From Craspedostauros australis (Eukaryota > Bacillariophyta > Bacillariophyceae > Mastogloiales > Achnanthaceae): a stretch of DNA of 64,000 nucleotides. The stretch covers positions 1,116,001-1,180,000 of the forward strand of contig JAMXDE010000010.1 of assembly GCA_026770025.1 (NCBI GenBank), read 5' to 3'. Positions 31,301 to 41,200 of the stretch are shown one piece after another; position 1 is the first letter of the stretch; each line of letters starts with the position of its first letter. Both the position numbers and the translations under genes were made by a program. The notes under the pieces were generated by a model. It worked only from the letters and a program-made list of their open reading frames with translations, ran no database searches and was not told the DNA's origin.

Positions 31301-34099
31301 TCCTCTTTGTCGCGATTTGCCGATCGCGCAATCCACACAAGCGTTCAGCTTCCCTGTGACATTCCATCCGTATCGTCCCGCAGTGCGAGAGATGGTGTAA
31401 GTGTCAACATGGCCTAACATTTTATGGATTTTGTTGATGTCGATCGGTTTCTTCGTCGACACCCCGACGTTGGCTTGATCGTCGAGTGCAGGAGCGGCTA
31501 TCATGTTTACGCCACTCACAAATCCGCTGTGCGTCGCCATGATGCGATCGAAGCGAATGCGTTGTCCCTTCTTCTCCAAGGACATGACCACACCTCGGTT
31601 GCTAATATCGAAACCGTTTTCGAGAGCCTTGTTGATGCTCAAGAGGTTGACCCATAACTCAGGCACGTATTTCACCGACTTGAGGAGGATGATTGCGGTA
31701 TCGCCATTCTTCTGCATGACCTTCATCCGCTTGTCCCCCACCTTGGTTGCCTTGAGGTATCGACCGCTGCCTACCTTGATGGAGTGATTCGCTGTGCGCA
31801 CGTTGATCATACCCTCGTCGTTGTTCGTGAGGTGACAGGAGGCGCCGGAATCTCCCAACCAGGTGTTGGCCTCGTGGCGGTCGGGTGCGATGGTCGACTT
31901 ACGCGTATCGACGTCGTCCAAGTCGCCGATCACCATTGCCATTTCATGGCCGTTGGCATCGCTGTACAGCGGTAGCTCGCAGTGGGTGCGATAATCACGG
32001 ACGCCATTGATGCTCGGATGGTGCATCCACATCAGCTGCTCTGATGCGGTGCTGCTCATCGCTCCGATCAGCGCCTGTTGAATTGGCTGAAGGCGAACGT
32101 TCTCCAGCATTCCGTTCATCCGGTATGCATTCACGCAGATGTCGAGTGCGCCTCGCACTCCGATTTGGTGCATCAAGTAGTACAAGGAGCGTGGCTCCAC
32201 CCCCGTCAGTCTGAGGGTTGCAATGTCATGTACTGCGTCGATGCAGATGAGGGAGAGTTCGGACCGGACGTCGTTTGGTGAAAGGACGTTGCTCAACGAG
32301 CATCGGGCGGTCACGAATAATAATCCGCTCGTTTCATCTAGCACCTCTCTGCGCACCATCCTTTCGCCTTCGTTTCTAGGCACGGCACCTCTTGGCTCGT
32401 TGGCGAGCTGGATGAAGAAGGGTATGTTCGGGCAGTCCACGCACCATGCGTAGAGGGGCCCGCGCTTGAGGCACAACGGACACCATCCGTTGTTCATGTC
32501 GCGACGCGATGATTGCTCGATCATGTCGTCGAGTGCGCTTGGACGGGATGGGAGACTATAGACCGGTTCGTTGATGGCGCGGTCGATGTTGTCGTTGTCG
32601 ACTCCTGTCATCGCCATCTCCGTTACGTCTGCGTCCTCCTCATCTGTCGTTCCCTCGTGGTACTCTGTGACCACTTCGTCGGGATCCTCGGCTTCTGCGT
32701 CGGATGAAAAGAGCTCGTCTTTGATCATCTCCTCGTCGTTGATAGGGGGCCCGTAGTAACCGTACTCTCGTGGAGAGTGCTTGGCCATATCTTCGGAAGT
32801 CCATGCTCTTTCTGCGTTGGATGTTCCGCTCTCGAAGCTGGCGGTTCCGTCGACGTCGATCGTGACGAACGCCATGTCATCCATCATCACGTCGTCATCG
32901 TGTGAAAACACACGGTCCTGTGTGGTCACATTTCTGTCTTGGTTTGCGAATTTGGTGATTTTGTTGAGTTTTTCGATGATCACATTTTCTTCTTCGATCG
33001 CGTCTTCGTTGATGAACACACACATCATATCGTCTGATGCGGTGAGTGCGACGTCGTCGACTCCATCCATTCCGTCGGTAGCGACGTTGGCGGAGTCCGC
33101 CTCCTTCATGGCGGCTCTGAGCTTGAAGCACTGCACAATCTTGTGCCCCTTCTTGCCGCAGTAGTTGCATTCCCCGTTGAATTTGGGTTTGCCTCCGCCG
33201 TTGCCTAGGCCCTTCGACTTGTTCTTGCCGTTGCCCTTCTTGGCTGCGGAGCGACAATCCGCCTTCTTATGGCCGTAGGCGCCACAGTTGCGACAGTTGC
33301 CCTTGAAGCTCCCAATGGCTGCGAGTGCCATCTCCTCCTTGCTGTTGTTGCCACCGCGATTGGAGTTGCCTCCCTTGATGTTGCGGCCGTCGTAGGTGGC
33401 GCTCATGGTCTCGCGGATGTCTTCGATAGTCATGGTCTCTTCCTTTCCGAGGAATCTGAGTTCTATGATCTTCACATTCATTTCGTACTCTTTGCCAAGG
33501 GCGTTGAGCACGAGCATGTGGTACTGCTGCATATCCATGTTGATACCAGCGTTACCGAGGCGATTGCGCAGCACTTCCATTTCGGTGAGGAACGTGTCTG
33601 GATTCTCGCCCTTCTTCAATCGCATCCCGTTGAGTTGAGCCAACAACTTTGCCTTCATAGGCGCGGTTCGTTGCTCGTAGATGCGCTCAAGAGCCTTCCA
33701 CGCCTTGCGCGGGTCTCCACTCTCAGTGAGACTGCCCTTAGTCCCCACCACAGCCATGAAGGCGACATCGCCTTCCGTAGTTTCGTGGTTGATAGCCACG
33801 GTCAGTTCTTCGAACGCATACTTAGCCAGCATCTTCTTGTATTCTGCCTTTTCCGCATGGGTCAGGGAGGATACTTTCTTAGGTTCACTCGCGCCTTCCT
33901 CCGTTTTTGGAACGGGAGCCAAAGGGTCTGAGCTGAACGGTGCTGGCTTCACCACTACGTCATCGAAGTCCATGAGGTAAAAATCCTCGAGCCCCTTGCG
34001 CGTGGCGCGGGTGATGAACTTGATACTCCAGCCTTTCCAACTGGAACGCTTGCCGTCGAAGACGACAACGCGATCAGACTTGAAGAGGTGGGAGCTCAT
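28331..34099 (-). CDS. Ty1/copia Gag-Pol polyprotein
   Basis: 1922 codons from ATG 34099, 82 bp inside the 5' LTR. Order of domains: Gag with UBN2-like region; two zinc knuckles near residues 268-325 (CRNCGAYGHKKADC and CNYCGKKGHKIVQC); aspartic protease near 750 (WLGDSGASCHLTN); integrase zinc finger (HKMLGHVD ... CVDCAIGKSRQRG) and DDE core near 940-1070 (MDTSSVQ, RCDNAGENY, PQQNGRVERKFA); reverse transcriptase with ARLVACGYSQIAGVDF and YVDDCLCIG near 1593; RNase H near 1770 with YTDSEFAGDKDNR and SSTEAEYVALSEA. Integrase before reverse transcriptase makes it copia rather than gypsy type. Gag and Pol share one frame, so any Gag excess must come from processing or turnover, as in other single-frame copia elements. 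The stretch between the zinc knuckles and the protease (about 340-740) is long and acidic. Confidence 0.95.
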   Translation of the reverse strand: MSSHLFKSDRVVVFDGKRSSWKGWSIKFITRATRKGLEDFYLMDFDDVVVKPAPFSSDPLAPVPKTEEGASEPKKVSSLTHAEKAEYKKMLAKYAFEELTVAINHETTEGDVAFMAVVGTKGSLTESGDPRKAWKALERIYEQRTAPMKAKLLAQLNGMRLKKGENPDTFLTEMEVLRNRLGNAGINMDMQQYHMLVLNALGKEYEMNVKIIELRFLGKEETMTIEDIRETMSATYDGRNIKGGNSNRGGNNSKEEMALAAIGSFKGNCRNCGAYGHKKADCRSAAKKGNGKNKSKGLGNGGGKPKFNGECNYCGKKGHKIVQCFKLRAAMKEADSANVATDGMDGVDDVALTASDDMMCVFINEDAIEEENVIIEKLNKITKFANQDRNVTTQDRVFSHDDDVMMDDMAFVTIDVDGTASFESGTSNAERAWTSEDMAKHSPREYGYYGPPINDEEMIKDELFSSDAEAEDPDEVVTEYHEGTTDEEDADVTEMAMTGVDNDNIDRAINEPVYSLPSRPSALDDMIEQSSRRDMNNGWCPLCLKRGPLYAWCVDCPNIPFFIQLANEPRGAVPRNEGERMVRREVLDETSGLLFVTARCSLSNVLSPNDVRSELSLICIDAVHDIATLRLTGVEPRSLYYLMHQIGVRGALDICVNAYRMNGMLENVRLQPIQQALIGAMSSTASEQLMWMHHPSINGVRDYRTHCELPLYSDANGHEMAMVIGDLDDVDTRKSTIAPDRHEANTWLGDSGASCHLTNNDEGMINVRTANHSIKVGSGRYLKATKVGDKRMKVMQKNGDTAIILLKSVKYVPELWVNLLSINKALENGFDISNRGVVMSLEKKGQRIRFDRIMATHSGFVSGVNMIAAPALDDQANVGVSTKKPIDINKIHKMLGHVDTYTISRTAGRYGWNVTGKLNACVDCAIGKSRQRGLTKTLQPRAKKVGERLFMDTSSVQTYSFGQGKYWLLVIDDYSDYCWSFFVKEKSDVGSKMVGLLRWLQANQEVNVKNVRCDNAGENYSTEKQLLNAGFGPTFEYTAAATPQQNGRVERKFAVLYGKVRAMLNQTHLPKSSRSKLWAEAARTATQLENIIGTKTREPACILFNEQIPTYVDGLRTFGEIGMVHIGGRTIKAKLDSRSKPAMFVGYGQSHASGVYRMMNLATTRILITRDVTWMNQSYGQFKGIANANRSVLIDLEDDDSTSEIPSPNNRVTWERREDTIKGMETDDADQSRGAGIDVDTEDAAQGQDDLLPTQGDDDSYDDNDDESGRDNEKRPHDQDEVPVATPVRGMPRMLKALAGFNNSPIPMEERDLGSSGESESDEGENETTPTTTTTPLATGGQNFHTNWSTFNRDVAGMMIDTTHGKMRLDDFITASQGLDQRSLEEGYEQANVAMMLDPTTFEECWDHADPEKRTKWREAINKEFNDMTRRRVWEKIKMNQMPKDRRCVKTKWVFKEKRNGVFRARLVACGYSQIAGVDFSAHHAPVIHDATYRVMLTMKMLLHLDSIIIDFETAFLHGELEEEIYMRCPKGMKHEADECLLLKKTIYGLVQSARQWNKKLVDILLKLGFRQSAVDPCLLIRNQEGSLLLIGTYVDDCLCIGEEQELKKLVRDIKAERFGIKVEEDLEDYLSCKIIFNHDHTNCWVNQPHIIKNITETFKDDVMKLQRYGTPGTPGQGIQRDSDSPKVDKERHSRYRSGVGMLLYLVKHSRPDIANAVRELTKVLDGPTAVAYKEMLRVMKFVSDTREYGLRVKLDPLENDAWKIVVYTDSEFAGDKDNRISVGGHIVLLQGVPIIWRSKAQRSVTLSSTEAEYVALSEAGKEIRFLTQLMRDIGLEMHRPADVMVDNVGAIFIASNPSTSARTRHIDIRHHFIRELIANREARARFVRSEDNIADGFTKNTKKEIYDRHKGDIIQPRSALD

Positions 34100-34181
34100 G
34101 GTCGAAGTAGTGGTGGTGATGTTCGTTGCTGTGTTGGTGGGTGATGGAAACGTTGGATTTCAATCGTAACGTTTCGAAACG

Positions 34182-34936
34182 TGTTGGAAATCCGGGGTTA
34201 GGTAGTAGATTAATCTCTTATCAATCTGTACCAATTTAGAACTGTGAGAACAAACTCCTTGACTCTCCAATTCCAGTTCAGCAGCAAGTGTAATCTGTAG
34301 CAGTTCACCATGATCATGCACTTGTTCATGGTTGCTTTCGTCTGCTTCATCAGCTTGCTCTCATGCTCTCTTCTGCAGGTTCATCATGCGTCATCGTGGT
34401 GATTTGCATCTTCTACATTCGAGCAGCATCTCTCATAGACGCACAGGTACCTTCAGCATGGGTCTCAGTCTGATCGATCCCACTTGACCTTTGGTTCCTC
34501 AGTATTCCACCTGCGCCATCATCACATACTCACCGGTCATGTTCAATGCATGTCGCGTCGTCATTCGTGCTCTTGAGCGGATAGGAGCATCGCCTCCGTT
34601 TCGCTTTCTCAGAGAAGCGATCCCTTGTCCGTCGATGCGCGTCGACATGTCTGATACATATCGACAGTTTCGCCCATAGTCTTGGCTCATGTGCGATTAC
34701 ATCCCTAGAGGTCGATCCATAGGTTCGCCCTCATTACAGCGGTGGTACATGGATAGGCTTCATGGTGGGACATGACTGATGTTGATGTCATTCATGAACA
34801 GAGGGTTGATGGGGGACAGGCTGCAAGGTGGTCCGAGTGTTACCAACAAAGTTGACCTCGTCGAGTTGTGAAGATATTATTGGGAGGTGCGGCAATCATG
34901 GGTATCTTGGTAAAAGCGTACCCCCGATTCCTGACA
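34182..34936 (-). repeat. 5' LTR of Ty1/copia element (right copy)
   Basis: 755 bp matching 27491-28245. It should hold the promoter for the minus-strand transcript. An identical 62-codon open frame appears in each LTR but looks incidental. Confidence 0.9.
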
Positions 34937-34999
34937 CGCAAGTCTGCCACGTTTGCAAGCAAGGTGCTCATGACCACTATTCCAAGTCTTCTTTCTCAT
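34937..34999 (-). pseudogene. 5' part of the small open frame split by the copia element
   Basis: 21 codons from ATG 34999, reading KTWNSGHEHLACKRGRLA up to the insertion point, in frame with 27484-27242. The joined frame would be 101 codons. It lies on the same strand as, and downstream of, the gene at 35295-36803. Confidence 0.5.
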
Positions 35000-35294
35000 G
35001 CTGGATATGGATAGGAGTGGAGAGAGTTAATGGGTTTGTGACAAGCACTTTCGAACTTCTCACCTGATGAGGAAACCTTGGCAGGGAGTTGGTGGAATGA
35101 CATAATAATTCACATTCATGGCAATTCTTCACGACACAACATGCATCACACTAGGGGCGAAACTGTTGATTATGACAAATTGCCACATATGTGTGCATGC
35201 CTTGTTTCTGTCACATCGTGAAATTTCACTGCAGAAAACTTTGGCTTGTGAGCTGATCAACAAATATGGTACTTTATTGGAACATTTACCTCCA

Positions 35295-36803
35295 TTACAA
35301 GTTCTGATCGTCACCAGTGAAGTCAAGTGTGCGTGGGTCTTCATCGTCCAAGCTCTCGATGTCATCGATCAACATTCCATTGCGAGAATCGTGGTCACCG
35401 CGGAAGGATTCATTGTCACCATCTTCATTGGTGTTGTCACCGTGATTGCTCCTTCCATTCTCCTGTTGGCGAGTTCGATTGCGGTTGTGGCGACCACGAG
35501 ATGCCATTGCGCTTCGGTTGCTTTTGGGCTTGGCCATTCGCTTGCTTGATCGTTGTGCTTGCGATTCGATCATGGATCCAGTTGATTGCACCACCACAAA
35601 GAATTGAATCGAGGTGTAGCCACCAGGCTCTCCACCCTCCACAATCTTGAATCGGCCTTTGGGCCCCATACGGTGTGATGTTGTTGAATAAGTTCCAAAC
35701 TCCAATTTTTCCTCAAAATGGACTGTGAATGTACGAGGCGGACACTCCTTGTTTCCTTTCATTGTGAATGCATCCATGCCTTTCTGCATGTGGTCAATGA
35801 ATTGAGTAAATACACTTTTGTTGCAAAGGCTGAGAAGTGAGTACGCATCATAGTTTGCAGCTGCAACTGGGACGGTACCGACGACCTTGTGTCCGCAGGC
35901 AGACACCTCAATCTTCACAGACTCAGAGTCAGTCCCTGATGGCATCTGTACATTCACCAAGTACCGCTCTTGGATGTCACCATCAAGATCAAAGGTGTCT
36001 TTCACAGCATGAAAGCACAGCATGTCCGTCTCAAAGCACACTTTCCCAAACAAACCATCCGTGGAGATCTTCATTGTTGTCAATGCGTTGTTCATTGATT
36101 CAATCTCATTGGTCTCAATAGGTTCGACTTCTTCTGGAAGCTCAACAGTTTCGACTTCAACCTTGGTGTAGCTGTCGTCACTGGAGTCTTCTCCGGCATC
36201 CAAGTTGTGCTCAGGTCTCACTTGGCCTTGCACTGGTTGAGATTGTGCTGCTGGGTCTGCTGCTTCGTTGGCGTCTGCACCTCCAGGACGAAAGTTGATA
36301 TAGTTGTCAAGATCAGGTAGAGGAGGTTGCTTGCGTTTCTTTGCAGCTGGACCTTCCTGCTGACGAATGATTGGATTGTAGTCAACTGCTTTGGGGTGGA
36401 TGTTGTTTGCTGGAGGTCCTTGGTTGACACTCAACAGCTTGGAGAGTAGTTCACATGGTGGAACTGAGGAAAAGGCAAAAGATTGAAGCATGATGATACA
36501 AGAGGTGAGTCACAACTGTTCTCTGGGGAAGCAAAGTGCTCTGCATGAACATGGGCAGGCACAGAACAGAGGAAAAGTGGACTTACTCTGCTTATGCTGC
36601 TGGAGCTTGATGACAAGCGCAGATACTTTCTTGCAGTGACCTGAGAATGTGTTTAGCTTGTACTGATCCCAAATGTGGCGGTGGTGAGGGTCCTTCCGAA
36701 GAACCGATGCTGAGTAGTTGTTGGGATTGTACGGCCCGATGCGCCAATTGAACAAATCAAATAGGATCGCAGCTTCGATGCTTACAATTCGCCACTTGCC
36801 CAT
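35295..36803 (-). CDS. Two-exon Myb-like transposon-type protein, unknown family
   Basis: Exons 36803-36587 and 36463-35295, with a 123-bp intron (GTAAGT donor, CCTCAG acceptor), giving 461 residues with no stop. The join reads KLQQHKQIPPCELLSKLL. Exon 1 (72 residues) is a compact Trp/Phe/Tyr-rich module (FDLFNWRIGPYNPN, HIWDQYKLNTFSGHCKK) resembling Myb/SANT-like DNA-binding domains of transposon proteins. Next comes a Pro/Lys linker (KKRKQPPLPDLDNY) with a possible nuclear signal, an acidic segment, and a predicted beta-rich region (about 180-330: ERYLVNVQMPSGTDSESVKI, RTFTVHFEEKLEFG). The end is a basic then acidic tail. The beta-rich part loosely resembles the domain in the frames at 14.2 and 40.2 kb. 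No catalytic site is seen. An intact spliced frame among relics suggests recent or maintained coding. Confidence 0.55.
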
Positions 36804-37540
36804 GTTTTATGACATGCAGTTGTTGTGATGATGCGTATCAATGAATTGTGTACAGGAGAGGATGGCCAGAAGAAAGTGAGTATGGATGCTTGGTCATGCA
36901 ATGGATCAGTTGCAGGAGCACACAATCAAACAACATCGTCCAACTGGCAAAGGGAAAGTTCTTCATGTGATGCAGCAGCGCGATTCTGGGCGTTGGCATT
37001 GCTTCTGTCATTTCTTCTGGTACGCACCTGTGCAACTCCATCTTCAAACCACATCAGACCCACCAAGTTGCTTGCTCACGGTTGCTTGCCTGCTTCGTCC
37101 ATCTGCTGTGTCATGGTAGTATTGTTGCAGTTGAACAGTCCTGTGAAGAAGACAGTGTTGCTGGTTGTGGGTGATGATTGATGGTACGAAGTGAGATGGA
37201 AGAGTCTTCGAATGCCGTTTTTGTGTGCAGAGTATGGCAGTTTCTGTGGGATCGGTCACCATCGCCAACTTCTCTCGGTGTCATGTTGGCCACGGCCAAG
37301 GTGGGAAACGGTTTCCCAAAGCTGTGTGGCCAAATTCCAGCTTGACTCGGTCATAACGCAACACACACAGCTCACGTTGACATGGTGTGATCAAGAGAAA
37401 GTCCATCTTGGGTGGGAGAGCACAATTTGTTCCTGAGATATACATGTGCTTTGCCGTGCCGGCGTGCATTCCAAGATCAAAATTTGGACCTCGCAAGGAA
37501 TTCTGCTTGCAATGCATGTCTTTGTTGGCGGTTTGCGTTT
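36804..37540. other. No gene seen between two element units
   Basis: Only short frames without motifs on either strand. This probably holds the 5' flank of the spliced gene ending at 36803. Confidence 0.35.
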
Positions 37541-37688
37541 CATTTCGGGATTGAGATGAAGAAATCGCTTTCATGTTTGCACCAGGATGAAGAAGCAGAC
37601 GTCATTACGGTACTGGGATGAAGAAATTGCCTTCAATTCGGCACTGAGATGAAGCCATGTCCACCATGTCGACGCTTCTAAGCGTCGT

Positions 37689-37835
37689 GTGACGGGACCT
37701 GCAGTCCGTCCTGGGATGGTGGCAACATACGGGGCTTTCGACCAAGCCACCCACATATTCATAAACTAGACAAAATTATAAAAATCATAGCGTCGTTCGA
37801 TTTTGCTTTAATGTATTATTTTAAGTTTTATGGAC
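37689..37835 (+). repeat. Left inverted-repeat arm of DNA transposon
   Basis: Reverse complement of 40929-41077 with scattered mismatches. Read outward to inward it contains TGCAGTCCGTCCTGGGATGG and then CGACCAAGCCACCCACATAT. Confidence 0.7.
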
Positions 37836-38326
37836 CCTTCGATTTTGTGCTCATCTAGACATGACTAGCGCACTACGGCCAGACTCGGTGTCTTGGTGCC
37901 TTCGTTGGTATCGCCAAAAGAAGAATTATCGATGTCAATTGCATTGCTAATTTATTGTTTTAGTCCCTCCATCGCGGCTCTGACTCGCCGCAACAATTGT
38001 GTCCTCACATTTGTTCCACCAACTCCGGAGATTCCGTATTTTCCTTCATTGTTTGTGTCTCGCATGCAATTTGCTCCGATGCTTCATTTTCTTCTTGTTG
38101 CAGCGCGATTTCCTCCTCTTCTGCTGTTGTGTGTTGTGCAGGCACGATCTCTGTGTGGGTGCTGTTCTCGTTCGTCGGTGGTGGGGTGATTGTTTTGTTT
38201 GTCACGTTTTTGTTTATCGTGGTTTCCGGGGTACTAGTGTTCGTGGGCTTCGGTTTCGTGCGTTGGTAGGACGCGGACATGTACTGCTTCACTCGCATTG
38301 GGTTCACATGCACCTGTGCATACCAG

Positions 38327-40546
38327 TCAGTCATCATTTCGGTCGTCTCCATGCACCGCCCTGTATGCCTCGTACTTGGTTGGTCTGTTCTTCGGGTCCG
38401 CACGTGCCACTCTGCACACCTCCTCCAACACTTCCATCAGGTATGGGCGAATGGGCTCGTTGCGTTGCAGGGCTTTTGCAGCCCAACCAGGCTCAGCCAA
38501 TCGTGGGTGTTCTGTTGTTGCTGTGGTGTCCTGCAGCACACTACTTACATCAGGTGTCTCCAAGGCTGCCATGTTGATTGCTTCGAGGTACGTCAGCGCC
38601 TTGCTTTTGGTGGCACTCTTCGAGAACCTGAGGGTCTTTTTCTGCTTCCGTGGTGATATTGCTGTGAGTGGTTGTTGCGTCGATTGGTGTTCGTTGATGA
38701 TGGGAACCTCAAAATTCATGATGTCATAGTCTTCCCATTCTGCTTCCTCCACACGCACTGGATCAGTGCCATTTGAAGCCGCAAGTAAGTCTGTGTAGCC
38801 GTTTCCATGTTGCACCTCATGCATTGATCGTACATTCATGCCCTTCGCGCGGAACCTGTTGCGCGGATTTGTCTTGTGCATCACACAGCAACCTTCCAAA
38901 CCTGATGCATCAACCAAGACAGTGGTAGTACCTCTGATATTTTCCATTCGCATCGCGTCAAAGATCTCGTGTTTGGTTTGAATTTTGCCGCCGCTTTGCA
39001 CATAGGATTGTAGTACAATAGTGATGTAGGCAAAGTGAGTGTCGATTCACCCTTTGCCTGTTTGGGCTTCTGTGTAGATCCAAACAACAAATTGGGGAAG
39101 TCCGTTGCGTGACGCATTCTTGTTGATCTGTGATGAGACGAGCGCGATGTGCTCGTGGCTGGCGAAGCAGCCAGCGTTGTCTGACTGCAGGATGATTTCT
39201 GTCACCGATGGTAGGAGATCGCGTACCTTCTTCTGGATTATTTAGAGAAGCCCACCAACTTAAAGTGTGTCTTGGGTTGGCCGGCCATGAACAATTATGT
39301 CAACAAAACGATATGTGAATTCGTCATCTTTGCAGGTTACAATCATAACACCAAGGAGCGACATGCTCTTCTTGCCCCAGTAATCTGTCTGCAATTCTTG
39401 TTGTGCCGTCGGCAGAATCTTCTGCTTATTGTCCTTGCTCAACAGGTCGTAGTAGTTGCGCAGAGTGAGGAGCTGGCCCCACATGATGGTGTATTGCTCT
39501 GGCAAGAGGCCGAGACGCTGAACGTCAGGAAGTTCACTCTTGTATCGGGTGAGGAGGTTCGTGCACTGGTGTGGCGAAGCGGACATGGCGAGAATGCATC
39601 TTGCTGTTCGTGCGATGTTCTTCTTGCCGACAAGGCAAATTGTGTAGAGGTTGGGAGCCAGCTTGACTGGCGGCAAGTCCACTCCTGCCTGCACGAACAC
39701 CACCACTTGCTCCATCTGCAAAACTGGCCAGGTTATGGCTGGGATCAGCGCTTTCCACAGTGCATTGGAGACAGCCGCAAAGATCTTCTTCACTTTGCTC
39801 CACACTTGCCTGTCGGAATTGCGCCCCAATACAAATCCGCAACAAGGAAAGTCAACAAGAACAGAAGCAAGGTCCTTCACTCCGAGCTCCTGCAAGACCT
39901 CGTGCATGGTTTCAAACGCATCAGTCCTCTCCTTGTTGGGTTTGAATCTGAACTTTCTCACGCTTGATATCCTGGTCTTGGTTCTGTTGCGCCCCTTGGG
40001 GCGGTAGGCTTCGTTGTCGCCAGCATCGTCATGTTGGATGCACTTGCCTTTCTTTGCTGGTTGGATGGCTGGTGCGGGAAGGGGTGCGGGGAGGGATTCC
40101 AGAGTCGGGACGCAGACTTTGACATGCACCTTCGTCCCTCCATTGGAGCCGTGTCTGAAAGCCTGCACGGCGACCTTGGAGGTATCAAGAATCATGCCGT
40201 TGTCGGTGGTGATGTGCACACGGACGAAGAGCTTCTCGTTGGTTGCATTGAGTGTGCGAACCTGTTTGTTGTTGGTGAGGATCTCAACATCACACTCGTT
40301 GTCGAAGGTGGCACCTTTGAGCGCAGGAGGCAAGACCTTGTTTGTTGTAGGTGGTGGAATGTGCTGCTTCCCATCCATACCCAATGGAGGCAGAAGCTTC
40401 TCACCAGTAGATGAGGCAAACAGTTCCTTGCGACCGATCGGATCCGATGGAAACGGGCGCACGGATGGAGAGGATGGCATACGTGGCTTCTTGGAGGGAG
40501 AAAGATTGGCGTCCTTCGACGCAGCTTTCGTGGTAGAGACAGGCAT
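38327..40546 (-). pseudogene. Putative DDE transposase of unassigned family, three in-frame stops
   Basis: One minus-strand frame of 740 codons from ATG 40546 to the stop at 38327, interrupted by TAA (39262-39260), TAA (39244-39242) and TGA (39049-39047). Conserved-looking sequence continues through all three. The N-terminus is a disordered Lys/Pro-rich linker. A beta-type domain follows (about 90-170: LFVRVHITTDNGMILDTSKV), then a conserved block DLPPVKLAPNLYTICLVG also present at 15.15 kb. The C-terminal half has FVDIIVHGRPTQD (D416), IILQSDNAGCF (D456), and WIYTEAQTGKG (E493), a D-D-E set with 36 residues between the last two. The third stop sits at codon 500, where an Arg codon CGA to TGA change is likely. 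The tail is charged. I cannot place it in a named superfamily. Confidence 0.6.
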
Positions 40547-40928
40547 GATGCTGATTGGTACTGATGGGTAGATGTAGATGACTACTAGTGATGGAAGTGA
40601 ACTGAGCAGGAGGAGTGCAAGAAGGTGACAATACAAGAACTACGTGAACATGCCACAAGCACAGCACGCCACCGGAGGTTTGTGACATGTGACGAGAGTC
40701 GAATTGGAATATCAACGTCTAATAACGGTTAAACGCTAAGAAATGTGTTCGGACAGGTCAAACAATGACACCGCTGAAATGTGAAATTCCGTACGCAACC
40801 CGTCAAAAATGGCCTTTCCGGAACGTGTCTGGGCACATTGCGTTGTTTGCGTCGAAAAAGCTAATCAATGCCTTGCGATCATCACGGAGCAGCGTGCATA
40901 TTCGACCAAGAGGACCGTAAATATACAA

Positions 40929-41077
40929 AGATGGATAAAAATTAAAATAGGACATTAAAGCAAAATCGGCGTCCACGGTGAATCTTATATTTTTATCTAG
41001 TTCATGAATATGTGGATGGCTTGGTCGAAAGCCCCGTATGTTGCCACCATCCCAGGACTGACTGCAGGTCCTGTCAC
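40929..41077 (-). repeat. Right inverted-repeat arm of DNA transposon
   Basis: Matches the left arm in inverted orientation. The inner AT-rich part (GCAAAATCGG, ATTAAAATAG) is less well conserved than the outer part. Confidence 0.7.
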
Positions 41078-41200
41078 TCAAGTGGGTTATGAAACGTGAA
41101 GAAACGGTTTTCAACATTTCCAAAACGTGAAGAAATGACCTTCATCTCGGCACTGGGATGAAGAAATGTTCTTCAATTCGGCACTGGGATGAAACAGAAA

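Larger units (their letters stand above)
27491..34936 (-). mobile_element. Complete Ty1/copia LTR retrotransposon
   Basis: The element spans 7446 bp: two 755-bp LTRs with TG...CA ends, a 6-bp flanking duplication, a polypurine tract, and a single unbroken gag-pol frame. LTR identity and the intact frame indicate a recent insertion, and the copy may still be competent. Just inside the 5' LTR the minus strand has the palindrome CGTTTCGAAACG rather than an obvious initiator-Met tRNA primer site, so the priming tRNA is unresolved. Confidence 0.92.
37541..41200 (-). mobile_element. DNA transposon with long inverted repeats and DD36E-like transposase
   Basis: Arms at about 37689-37835 and 40929-41077 are inverted copies, roughly 85% identical by eye over about 147 bp, sharing ACCTGCAGTC, the block CCTGGGATGGTGGCAACATA, and CATATTCAT. 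Outside each arm lie tandem-like units containing TTCAATTCGGCACTG and GATGAAGAAAT (about 37541-37655 and 41095-41195). The transposase-like gene lies between. Exact termini and any target duplication are not resolved, so the outer limits are approximate. Confidence 0.65.

Noticed and set aside
27800..34690. Identical 62-codon open frames in both LTRs
   Set aside because: They are short, lack motifs, lie opposite to the element's transcription, and are identical only because the LTRs are.
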